In this document: positions 51,433 to 61,070 of the stretch, piece after piece
How the letters are laid out: every line of letters begins with the position of its first letter
Position numbering within the stretch: position 1 is the first letter of the stretch
DNA from: Trichomonas vaginalis G3
Taxonomy: Eukaryota; Parabasalia; Trichomonadida; Trichomonadidae
Reading direction: 5' to 3'
DNA: 64,000 bases
Assembly (NCBI RefSeq): GCF_026262505.1
Contig: NC_067207.1
Span: 4,100,252-4,164,251, forward strand
Notes under the pieces: model-generated
The model's database searches: none
Told to the model about the DNA's origin: nothing
Seen by the model: the letters and a program-made list of their open reading frames with translations, nothing else
Program-made: the position numbers and the translations under genes

Positions 51433-52392
51433 TTGCTAGTTTTTTTTCAGATTCAAATTTTTTTAAGGAGTAAAGAAAATCAACTTAATTTTGAATACAT
51501 TGGATCTCACATCGAAGATTACCTTGATGATAATAAGTTGTTTACTACATTCGAAGTCGAAGACATCGATCAGATCATGAAATTTGCAACTTTGTCAACA
51601 AATGACTACATTAATATGCTGAAACAAGCCCATTCTACAGTAAATGCAAAAATACTATATTTTTCCACTCGAAATGCAAATGTTACGACGCAAAACCTTG
51701 GAGATGTCATAGAACTTCTTAAATCAGTCGGAGAATTCATGAAAATGAGAATACTTGATGGAGCTATTGACCTTTTAATACAATTGGAAAAAAGATTGCC
51801 TACTTCAGCTAAGCAAATCCAAAATTCTAATCTGAAATCAATTAAAGAAAACAATGAAAAAGAGATTCTGTCAAAAATTCAAGAACTTAGGCACTCTGAT
51901 GATATTAAATGCATCTACAATTTCTTTGAAGAGCTTTCATCTCAAGGAAATCAAAAAATGATTTCAGAAGCTTGCAACAGAGGACTTTCGGAAAGAGTAC
52001 CTTTACAAAAAACAGTGCTTGGAAATGAAAGAAATATACTTCATATAGCATGCAAAAAAGGAAATCTCAACCTTGTTAAATCACTTATAGAAAATGGATG
52101 TGATGTAGATACAGTGGATGATCATGAATGTTGTCCACTAATCTATGCCTCAATAGGAGGCCATCTTGAAGTTGTTCAATATCTTATCTCAGTTGGAGCA
52201 GATAAAGATGCAAAGAATAAAGATGGAAAAACTCCACTCATTTTTGCATCATCTAAAGGCCATCTTGAAGTTGTTCAATATCTTATCTCAGTTGGAGCAG
52301 ATAAAGAAGCAAAGGATAAATATGGAAAAACTCCACTCTCAGTTGCAAATTATAATGTAAGAGATTATCTAAAATCTATTGGTGCCAAGTAA
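51433..52392 (+). pseudogene. ankyrin repeat protein, N-terminally truncated
   Basis: The frame has no ATG near its start and follows a TAG; the first complete family motif is FEYIGSHIEDYLDDNKLF, then LYFSTRN and VIELLKSVGEFM, which belong to the helical N-terminal region of the long trichomonad ankyrin proteins. A coiled segment follows (about residues 130-160), then ISEACNRGLSER and three or four ankyrin repeats (NILHIACKKGNLNLVKSLI, CPLIYASIGGHLEVVQYLI, TPLIFASSKGHLEVVQYLI). Repeats three and four are nearly identical at DNA level (52160-52230 against 52259-52329). An ATG at 51417 sits in another frame and would need a shift in the T-run, so the true N-terminus is lost or frameshifted. Confidence 0.78.
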
Positions 52393-52751
52393 AATAATCT
52401 AATCCAATCGTATAATTATATAATAAAATTAACAATATTCTTATTTCCAAACTATTATTCATACGAATATTGAAGTTTATTATAAATTTCCCCATAATTA
52501 TATATGATACATTTATAAATTGATTTTTTTTCTTTGTTTATAAATGTATCATATTGAATTACTGCAAATTAAATATGTGCTACATTTGCAATTGATTTTT
52601 AGTATTGTTGATATTGAATATAAAAAATCATTTCAATATTCTGTTGATATGGAGTAAAAAAAAGATAATTTGTATAATGTGTGAGTCATTGATCATATAT
52701 CTACATCAAATAAACTAAAAACTATTTTTTTTTCTCGTTCAAAACCTCTAG
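52393..52751. other. intergenic, no gene seen
   Basis: AT-rich. Two inverted words, TATGATACATTTATAAA (52503) and TTTATAAATGTATCATA (52537), form a hairpin of 17 bp that could act at the 3' end of the ankyrin gene. Confidence 0.5.
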
Positions 52752-55544
52752 ATGAAAATTCCTGATATTCCATGGGTAGTTTTTTTCTTCGGATGCTTTC
52801 CGACGATCTACTTGAGCTTTATATCAGGATTTATTGATACATCTTTTAGTTTAACCCTATATGGGAACAGATTTTCCTGGTTTGTTCAATTTATTCGGCA
52901 GATTTCAGAATTAGCACTAATCGCATGCATACATTTCTGGGCAGATCGGTTTTTCTTTAGAAGGTTTCGATTTTCAAGTTTCTTTGTCAAGATTTGTTTT
53001 TATGGAGTTTATATGTCGATCTTTATATTAAATTTATATAATTTTATGCTTGCAAATAGTACAATGCAGTTCACTACGCCATCAATTTTCATTCAAAACA
53101 AAGGTTTATCGCTTGTTGATAAAAATTTACATTCAATTCCTCTTGATTACAAAATTTCCAACGACAAAATGCCCTCATTCTTCACAATGTCGTTTCAATT
53201 CTTTATTCAGCGTCATTTTAGCATATCAATTGTTTCATTAGTTATTTTACTAGTTTGGATATATGTTCAATCATATTTAATAATACATAGAATCAGAGAA
53301 ATCATTTCAGAGATTGCAAAAAACGAATCTCATATTTTGGCATTTCCATCGAAGTTCTTTTTATATGGATCAAATATTAATGAACCAGAAGGTTACGAAT
53401 TCGATATGATTGCTAAATTATTTCATGGAATAGCTTCAATTACGATTTTAACTCATTTTTCAATTTTATTTGCTTCTCCTTATTCACAATTACTGAAATT
53501 TTCATCGTATACCTACATACAAAGTACAATACTATCAATTTTACATCGTGAAAGGCGAGTTCCTCCAGGAATTTTACTTTCATCGAATTCGAGATCGTAT
53601 CTTCCAAAAGGGAGGTATTGGCTCGATGAAAGACACAATCCTGTATATCCTGCCGTCCACGGAGGAATAAATGCTTTTTGCGCGTATAATTCTAACTCAA
53701 ATCTATGTAAAAATCATACAAATACCAAGCCAAAGCCAGCTAAACAACTTCCTAATGTTGTTTTCTTGCTTCTTGATAGTTTGTCGCCATCTTATAATTT
53801 ATTATCCAAAAATTTTATTCAAGAACACGTAAATACTAGTGAAAAAGATATCAGAAAAATCATATCAAACCAAAGCTACTTCAATCCTTCAATATTTCCA
53901 AATTTTGCGAAATATGAAAAAATAGGAATCACATTTTCAGGAGTTTCTTCTCTTGGCGGGTCACCAGAGTCAGGATGGCATTCTCTAATGACGGGAATTT
54001 ATCCTTCCCAGACAATATCCAATTATTATGAAGGAGTTTTAGTTCATTCAGATGATTTTCCTTCATTTTTCCACTCAGGAGGTTACAAGACACTTTACTT
54101 CAGTGGAAAACCGATAAATACCGATTACCGTAAATATTGGGTCTGGAGAAGGACCGCAGAAGAAGAATCCGAGATTAGATATTATTGTAACACTTCAAAA
54201 TACAATTCTTCGACTGATAAATTGTATTTATCGCATGATCTACACCACTGTACTAAAGCAGAGATGATTGCTCTCGTAGAAAAATATAAAGATCAAGATT
54301 TTCCAACATGGTACGATAAAACTTACAGATTCCCTGAAGACGATGTTAGTTCTATAGGATTATCTGAGAAAGAACTGCCAAATTCAAGAAATCCGATAAT
54401 TCCTGATAGATTAATTGCTTATCAGCTGATTTCCAAGTGGAATGACACCAAGAAATCAAGTAAGCAGCCGATATTTGCTTCTTTCGAAGGTGTAGAAACA
54501 ACTTTCCCCTTTGAAGGTTTCGATGATGAGAAATACTACGCTCCGTTCGACCAATCTCTATCGAAATCTACTCCTGAATATATAGAGCAGAAGTACGTCC
54601 AGGTTATGAAGTATTCTGACAAGTTCCAAGTCGGATCTGTCCTTGATTGGCTTTCCAAGAACGATAACAACACAATATTTGTTATCACAGGAAAAAGTGG
54701 TGCCAGGGAAAGCCCAATTCAGAAGCCAGATTTTCCGATTTTTGATGATATTGTTTATTCAAGTGACTGCGCAACGGGATCTAGTGGTTCAGACAGCTTT
54801 TTCACGACCAGTGCAATTATTGGATACCTTGGCGATGACGAAGAAGTCAAAAATATTCTGAATTTAAACAAAAATGCTGGAAAGACTCTAAAAATACCAG
54901 CAGATCATAACGACCTTATTTATACTCTTCAGGATATTATTTCGCAGCTAAATAACACAGAATTGCCTCCAACTCATCGAAGAAGCCGGAATTTAATTGA
55001 AATTTTGTCAAAATCCATCGAATTAAATGATTTCGACAAAATAAATTCATTTATTAGCTCTTCGGGATGGAATAGCTTCTCAATGACCACTTATTTAGCC
55101 GAATTCAGAGATGGCCATTCTCTTCTCAAAACTCACACTGCCCATCCAAAAGGATCTCATTATTACCAGTTCGGATCATTCCCTAACTGCCTTAGAAAGT
55201 ACGAAAACGAGCCAATGAAGTTAGGCGGAGATATCGCTAAAACAAAGTACGATAGGATGCTGTCATTAATTGCAACCGAAAACTATATGACGTTTAGTAA
55301 TCGTCTTTACAATTTCGGGTTCAGAAACAAAACATGTATAGAAAATGGGTACTGCGAGTTCCCGGAGCCGAAAGAGATTAAGATTAATGATAACTTCTAT
55401 ATAGCTAGTATCTGTGTGTTACCTTTGTTTTTGCTTGGTTTCGTTTCATTTTTATTGAATATTCTTGTTGTATTAATGCCTCCGTTTAACATCGGAACTA
55501 ATACGCCTATGCATAAGAGAAGACAATCCTTCTATCAATTATAA
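52752..55544 (+). CDS. membrane-anchored sulfatase / LtaS-like alkaline-phosphatase-superfamily enzyme (930 aa)
   Basis: Five membrane helices fill residues about 4-260 (WVVFFFGCFPTIYLSFISGF first). A polar linker leads to the catalytic domain at about 330-700, which starts NVVFLLLDSLSPSYNLLS, the strand carrying the metal-binding Asp of this superfamily. The nucleophile region lies near GGSPESGWHSLMTGIYPSQ, followed by FFHSGGYKTLYFSG as in LtaS/OpgB-like phosphoglycerol transferases and sulfatases. A last membrane helix (about 880-905) precedes a short cytosolic tail. The substrate may be a surface glycolipid or glycan, by analogy only. The ATG at 52752 is the first in frame. Confidence 0.8.
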   Translation: MKIPDIPWVVFFFGCFPTIYLSFISGFIDTSFSLTLYGNRFSWFVQFIRQISELALIACIHFWADRFFFRRFRFSSFFVKICFYGVYMSIFILNLYNFMLANSTMQFTTPSIFIQNKGLSLVDKNLHSIPLDYKISNDKMPSFFTMSFQFFIQRHFSISIVSLVILLVWIYVQSYLIIHRIREIISEIAKNESHILAFPSKFFLYGSNINEPEGYEFDMIAKLFHGIASITILTHFSILFASPYSQLLKFSSYTYIQSTILSILHRERRVPPGILLSSNSRSYLPKGRYWLDERHNPVYPAVHGGINAFCAYNSNSNLCKNHTNTKPKPAKQLPNVVFLLLDSLSPSYNLLSKNFIQEHVNTSEKDIRKIISNQSYFNPSIFPNFAKYEKIGITFSGVSSLGGSPESGWHSLMTGIYPSQTISNYYEGVLVHSDDFPSFFHSGGYKTLYFSGKPINTDYRKYWVWRRTAEEESEIRYYCNTSKYNSSTDKLYLSHDLHHCTKAEMIALVEKYKDQDFPTWYDKTYRFPEDDVSSIGLSEKELPNSRNPIIPDRLIAYQLISKWNDTKKSSKQPIFASFEGVETTFPFEGFDDEKYYAPFDQSLSKSTPEYIEQKYVQVMKYSDKFQVGSVLDWLSKNDNNTIFVITGKSGARESPIQKPDFPIFDDIVYSSDCATGSSGSDSFFTTSAIIGYLGDDEEVKNILNLNKNAGKTLKIPADHNDLIYTLQDIISQLNNTELPPTHRRSRNLIEILSKSIELNDFDKINSFISSSGWNSFSMTTYLAEFRDGHSLLKTHTAHPKGSHYYQFGSFPNCLRKYENEPMKLGGDIAKTKYDRMLSLIATENYMTFSNRLYNFGFRNKTCIENGYCEFPEPKEIKINDNFYIASICVLPLFLLGFVSFLLNILVVLMPPFNIGTNTPMHKRRQSFYQL

Positions 55545-55894
55545 CCTTTATATTATGTTTTTTTGTTTTATTTTATATTAAATATTATTCTTCATTGTAA
55601 TAGTAATAATTGTGCTTAAAAGCTTTTATTTCAATCAATATCTACAAGCTCTGCTCCGTCTAATTATCATTTTTCAAAAAATTTTTATATAACTTACTTG
55701 TAACAATAACCCATTTTTCAAAAAATTCCGCGGTCAAAATGGGTGTCAAAAAATAAAAAGCAGGAATTTTGGCAAAATAAATCGATATTTAAATTCACCA
55801 TTCTAAATCACATACATTGTTAATAATAAAATAGGAACCGTTTACCTGATGGAATTTAGATTAAAAATTAAAAGCGAAATAATCAGAAATTTAA
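55545..55894. other. intergenic, no gene seen
   Basis: AT-rich 3' flank, with a repeated CCCATTTTTCAAAAAATT-type word near 55710. No gene. Confidence 0.4.
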
Positions 55895-56760
55895 GGATGT
55901 CGTTTTGTCCCCCAGGGGGAATATTGCTTCCCCCACTTGGGGGACGCTGGGGGACAAAAATTGAGGAACTTTGTTTGATGGAGTCAGAGTATATTTGTAA
56001 AGTGTCAAAATAATAATTGATTAATAAAGTTCAAATATTATAATAGATACAGCATTTTGTTAATATTTAAAATATATTTATTTGGCTTTCATTGGGTTTT
56101 CATGTGTTTTTAGCGAATTGAAAAATTAAATTTCCTAAAATTTTTGCTATAGATGCTTTTTAATGGACTATTTTTGTTTTTAATTAATGGGAGTAGATTA
56201 ATCAATAATAAAATCCGTATCGAAATTCTATCATCAAGCGTCACTTTTTGTTCCCCAGTCCCCCACCCCATGGGTGGGGGCCAAAAATCCATTCAATTTT
56301 GAATGTCCCCCAGTCCCCCATGGGTGGGAAAAAAAGTAACTCTCCATATAGGTATATGCATATTTTTATACAATCATATTTATGTTTTGATAACAATATA
56401 ATTCAACCCATTAAAATGGAGATGAGGCTAAGATTTTCAAAAATCATTTCTCGATTTTAACTAAAAACCTTTGGTACCCATATAAATGCATCAGATATTA
56501 GGAGGTTAGTTGTATTTAACTTATAATTATCCATAATTTTTCTTATTTTTAATTTTTTTTAATCCTTTGGAACAATGATATAAAATCCCTCTATTTATGT
56601 ATATTAGCAATCGTAAATAATATTTTGGAACCTAAGAATAAATACTTGTATTCTTTGGCTAATGATTATGACAATTTACAAAAATATTTGACACTTTACA
56701 TGTCCCCCAGAGTTCCAAAATTATTTGGTCGGGTCCCCAATTGTCCCCCAAGCGACATCC
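55895..56760. mobile_element. inverted-repeat element with GGATGTCG ends at a TTAA-like site (866 bp)
   Basis: Left GGATGTCG at 55895 after TTAA, right CGACATCC at 56753-56760 before TTAC; so one of the flanks has drifted or the site was not TTAA. The interior has three G/C-rich hairpin-forming stretches of GTCCCCCA type (TTTTGTCCCCCAG with CTGGGGGACAAAA near 55903-55958; CCCCACCCCATGGGTGGGGG near 56262; GTCCCCCAGAG near 56701). No coding region. Confidence 0.6.
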
Positions 56761-56906
56761 TTACAGAAATTTATATGAAAATACACATAGTATCGTAGTA
56801 TTTGTTTAAATCTTATATTTTCATTTTTTGCATAAATATTTCCCGCCAAAATACAAAAGTGCCATAATCACATGGTGGACCACAGCTGGAGTCGCCGCCG
56901 ACTATC
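56761..56906. other. spacer before the hairpin array
   Basis: AT-rich, becoming more G/C-rich towards 56870. Nothing else seen. Confidence 0.35.
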
Positions 56907-57579
56907 CACTTGCTGGGATGCTACGCAGCCTTTGATCTGGCCAATCATAGTGCTGCTCCCATTCACATCAGCAAGTGATTTCGGCTGGAGATCTCCAATG
57001 GGTCTTACATGATGGTTCTGCAAGCCAGAAACACAATATCTATGCAGCCTAGCTGCTATGATAACGTAGCTAGGCTGCGTGATTATTGTGCTTCTGGCGA
57101 TATTAGTTATACGTTATTGCCTTCATGGACTATAGTACTACTCCCTGAACCTTTGAGGGTCAGGGATGTAAATTTACCCGAAATTGGCAATGTTCATTAC
57201 GAAATCTCTCATTCGATGAGAAACTTCGTAATGAACATTGCCTTAAAGTACTCTTACTACTCTTTCCTGGTTCCCAAAAGGCCTAGGATTCTGTAACTAA
57301 TCGAATAGAGCAGAGTTTTTCCGAAGTCTCTCATTTGATGAGAGGCCTCGGAAGAGCTCTACCCTAGTGTAATGTAGTTGTGGTACTTGGCCCACAAAGA
57401 GCGAGAGAACATGTCTGTAATTCGTTTATGCTGAAGTTTTCTGAATTTCTCTCAAATGAGGAAGGAAATCCAGAAAACTTCAGCACAAGTTAATGCAGAT
57501 GTGATTCTCTAGCTCTTTGTCGGCCAGAGAACGAATAAAAAGTTTTTGTTGTGAGTAGGCTCGATGCATGCCTACTCAC
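56907..57579. repeat. array of seven consecutive hairpins with a shared apical motif
   Basis: H1 56907-56977 (CACTTGCTG), H2 57024-57098 (outer GCCAGAA, inner GCAGCCTAGCT, symmetric internal loops), H3 57142-57166 (CCCTGA/TCAGGG), H4 57186-57242 (18-bp perfect arms GGCAATGTTCATTACGAA), H5 57306-57361 (TAGAGC outer), H6 57394-57520 (ACAAAGAGC outer, GCTGAAGTTTTCTG inner), H7 57551-57579 (GTGAGTAGGC). H4, H5 and H6 share an apical CTCTCATTYGATGAGA-like stem-loop. No protein frame explains the sequence. Confidence 0.8.
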
Positions 57580-58709
57580 TGCAAACATACGTTATTTTTT
57601 TATTTCCTATGAGAAAATAGTTTTTCATTTTTATAATACTATATGCTTTGTTTCTTCATAAATTGTCTATTTTTCTTATTAAAGCCTAATTTTTCCGTGT
57701 GATCCAGAATCTATGCATTCCAAAAATGCGTTTTCCGCTTTCAGAACGCGAAAATAAGCACTACATGAGGAGATAAAGAAGATTCTTCCCCAAAAATTCC
57801 AAAAAATCGTTTTTCTTTTTTTTTCTCCGCGAAAAATGTGCTTTTTGATTTCGAAATTTTCGAACCGGGATTTTTTTGGAGATTTTTCAAAAATTTTAAT
57901 ATGATAGATCTGAGTTATTTTACGTATCCTAATAGATGGCAAGTTTATTTTTGAGTTTTGATTAAGAATGAAAAATTGCAAAAAGTATAAACATTAGAAC
58001 AAGCATGATGAACATTTAAAACAATTGCATTTTGATATGGCATATTTTACCTGCCTGATTGAGTGAGAAAAATAAAATAAAATAAAATAAAAAAAAAGAT
58101 TTCTTAGTCAAAAAACGAAATAGCACATCAAATTAAGAAATATTATTTACTAACTTTTAAAAAATAGGGCGAAAATTGAATGAGTGAAGCGGTTTTCAAT
58201 TTTCGAACTATTTTATAATTCTTGAAGAAGATTGATAGCTTTACAAAATATGTTCCACATATTTTGTAAAACTTTCAATCATGGTCAAGAATTTCAATAA
58301 TTAAAAAATATCAATGATACTTAAGTATCATCACATACAACACATTCTTATGATCATCATAATATAGATTATAGAATATTGCATAATAATCCAAATTCAA
58401 TTTCAATACTAAAGTGGACTATCCATTATCTCTTAACATCATAACATACTCAACGAGTACTGATCATTTGCTATTGATCAAGCCTTTAAAACAAACTATA
58501 GTGGTCCCAAAATCTCAGTACGCACGTTTTTTCTCTCAAAAAAATTGAATTGCCTCTCAACTCCGATTTTGTGGGGACTATACATATATGATTGCTTTAA
58601 ATTGACCAAAAAATTGAATACTTCCTTTAAATTGACATTTCAATTTAAAGTTTGTCCCTGATTGAGTGAGAAAAAAAAACGATTATTTTTAGTCAAAAAA
58701 CGAGAGTGT
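57580..58709. other. repeat-rich spacer with further foldbacks
   Basis: Includes an AAAAT microsatellite (58072-58095), hairpins at 58170-58205 and 58218-58292, a foldback near 58497-58589, and two related words CCTGATTGAGTGAGAAAAA (58052 and 58657). Each of these two words is followed by an AGTCAAAAAACGA-like word. No gene is supported. Confidence 0.5.
58170..58205. repeat. hairpin with loop TGAGTGAAGCGGTT
   Basis: Arms CGAAAATTGAA (58170-58180) and TTCAATTTTCG (58195-58205) are perfect. The loop contains AGTGAAGCGG, as does the hairpin at 60787-60825 in reverse. Confidence 0.7.
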
Positions 58710-60483
58710 GGGACAAACTATCCAGTGTCACTTTTTATTAACCTTATTTTAAAAAATTAATAAAATAATAATAAAAAATTATTTGAATCTTTTACATTAA
58801 TTGTTTCTTTTTTAAAAGTACCTTTAAAGTACAATAAACAAGATTTGAATCTATTGATCCTTGTTGCAAACTTGAATATATTGCTTCAAGCATTTTCAAA
58901 CATTCGACTAACTTTGAGTGTACATATATAATTGTTATACTGAGTACTTTCTATCTGTGTTACTTATTTGAGTCTAAGAGCCATTTGTCAGATTTTCCCG
59001 AAATGCAAGGTTAAGATTTTAGCAGCGACTAACTTTGAGTGTACATATATAATTGTTATACTGAGTACTTTCTATCTGTGTTACTTATTTGAGTCTAAGA
59101 GCCATTTGTCAGATTTTCCCGAAATGCAAGGTTAAGATTTTAGCAGCGACTAACTTTGAGTGTACATATATAATTGTTATACTGAGTACTTTCTATCTGT
59201 GTTACTTATTTGAGTCTAAGAGCCATTTGTCAGATTTTCCCGAAATGCAAGGTTAAGATTTTAGCAGCGACTAACTTTGAGTGTACATATATAATTGTTA
59301 TACTGAGTACTTTCTATCTGTGTTACTTATTTGAGTCTAAGAGCCATTTGTCAGATTTTCCCGAAATGCAAGGTTAAGATTTTAGCAGCGACTAACTTTG
59401 AGTGTACATATATAATTGTTATACTGAGTACTTTCTATCTGTGTTACTTATTTGAGTCTAAGAGCCATTTGTCAGATTTTCCCGAAATGCAAGGTTAAGA
59501 TTTTAGCAGCGACTAACTTTGAGTGTACATATATAATTGTTATACTGAGTACTTTCTATCTGTGTTACTTATTTGAGTCTAAGAGCCATTTGTCAGATTT
59601 TCCCGAAATGCAAGGTTAAGATTTTAGCAGCGACTAACTTTGAGTGTACATATATAATTGTTATACTGAGTACTTTCTATCTGTGTTACTTATTTGAGTC
59701 TAAGAGCCATTTGTCAGATTTTCCCGAAATGCAAGGTTAAGATTTTAGCAGCGACTAACTTTGAGTGTACATATATAATTGTTATACTGAGTACTTTCTA
59801 TCTGTGTTACTTATTTGAGTCTAAGAGCCATTTGTCAGATTTTCCCGAAATGCAAGGTTAAGATTTTAGCAGCGACTAACTTTGAGTGTACATATATAAT
59901 TGTTATACTGAGTACTTTCTATCTGTGTTACTATTTGAGTCTAAGAGCCATTTGTCAGATTTTCCCGAAATGCAAGGTTAAGATTTTAGCAGCGACTAAC
60001 TTTGAGTGTACATATATAATTGTTATACTGAGTACTTTCTATCTGTGTTACTTATTTGAGTCTAAGAGCCATTTGTCAGATTTTCCCGAAATGCAAGGTT
60101 AAGATTTTAGCAGCGACTAACTTTGAGTGTACATATATAATTGTTATACTGAGTACTTTCTATCTGTGTTACTTATTTGAGTCTAAGAGCCATTTGTCAG
60201 ATTTTCCCGAAATGCAAGGTTAAGATTTTAGCAGCGACTAACTTTGAGTGTACATATATAATTGTTATACTGAGTACTTTCTATCTGTGTTACTTATTTG
60301 AGTCTAAGAGTCATTTCTACCATAGAACTAGATATTGTCTCTCATTAAATATATATAACTGTAAACTGCTTAATTCATTTATCTATTTAGATAAAATTAT
60401 ATTTATATAAGATTTCATGTTATTATTTCATCTTTATTATTTTTTTTATTCCTTTGAAAAGTGACACTGGATAGTTTGTCCCT
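58710..60483. mobile_element. inverted-repeat-bounded block carrying a 121-bp satellite
   Basis: GGGACAAACTATCCAGTGTC at 58710 is repeated inverted at 60456-60482 (AAAAGTGACACTGGATAG and on); the arms are about 26 bp. Between them lie the tandem 121-bp units and AT-rich flanks. No coding region. It may be one insertion unit with internal repeats. No target-site duplication was recognised. Confidence 0.6.
58905..60310. repeat. 121-bp tandem satellite, about 11.6 copies
   Basis: Units begin CGACTAACTTTGAGTGTACA at 58905, 59026, 59147, 59268, 59389, 59510, 59631, 59752, 59873, 59993, 60114 and 60235; the last is cut after 76 bases. The copy starting at 59873 is one base shorter (a T lost in ACTTATTTG). 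Copies are almost identical. Its short frames are not real genes. Confidence 0.97.
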
Positions 60484-61070
60484 TTCTCAAAAAACGAAAT
60501 AGTTAAAAGTAATACATATACAAGAGATAGAGCAGTAGAGTAATATTTTCTGGTCAAAGAGAACCAAATTTTAGAAATTTCATAATTTTGATCTGAAATT
60601 TCCGAGAAAAATTGGCCTACTTTAAGGGCATGATCTTGGAATAGCCTAGCATTGTCATTACTTGAGGAGATATTGCTCAAAATCACAGCAAAATGGCTGA
60701 TAGAGCACTGACTCGGTTTGTTTATTCAATTTTGTGATCTATTCAAATCAACAAATTTAGAATTATACAAGAATTCCAAAATAGATTCACTTTTGATACT
60801 CCGCTTCACTGCATCTCAAAAGTGACTATATTTTGTTAAAATTTGAATTAAAGTTAGATGGGCGTAAGTGCAGCATTAAATGCATTCAATATTTTTTTTA
60901 CTTTTTTTTCTGAGTTTACAAAAAAAAAATACAAAGATGATGAAAATTTTGTAAAGCTCACAATTTGACTCTTGAATTTGTACTATTATAATTGTAATTC
61001 TTTTTTTAAATCTTAACACCGAGTCATTAAATACGTTTTTTCCTCTTCTGAATTCACTAAATTTTTTCCA
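60484..61070. other. spacer upstream of the second BspA-type gene
   Basis: Contains a hairpin at 60787-60825 (arms TCACTTTTGA/TCAAAAGTGA, loop with CCGCTTCACT), and a single end of the element type found at 50813-50932 (60841-60880). It must hold the promoter of the BspA-type gene. Confidence 0.5.

Noticed and set aside
56907-57579. tRNA or rRNA cluster
   Set aside because: No tRNA T-arm/B-box or conserved rRNA words; hairpins differ in size and order.
57679-57981. 100-codon minus-strand frame, Lys/Phe/Ile-rich
   Set aside because: AT-rich low-complexity sequence, no family pattern, no promoter match.
58905-60310. CRISPR-like array
   Set aside because: The 121-bp units are head-to-tail without unique spacers, so this is a satellite.
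59815-60410. Open frames of 77-95 codons across the satellite
   Set aside because: They repeat with the satellite unit and depend on its period and the one-base deletion near 59932; no sign of real coding.
55895-60483. Retroelement or virus-like element
   Set aside because: No reverse transcriptase, integrase, capsid or protease pattern in any frame; only inverted repeats and satellites.
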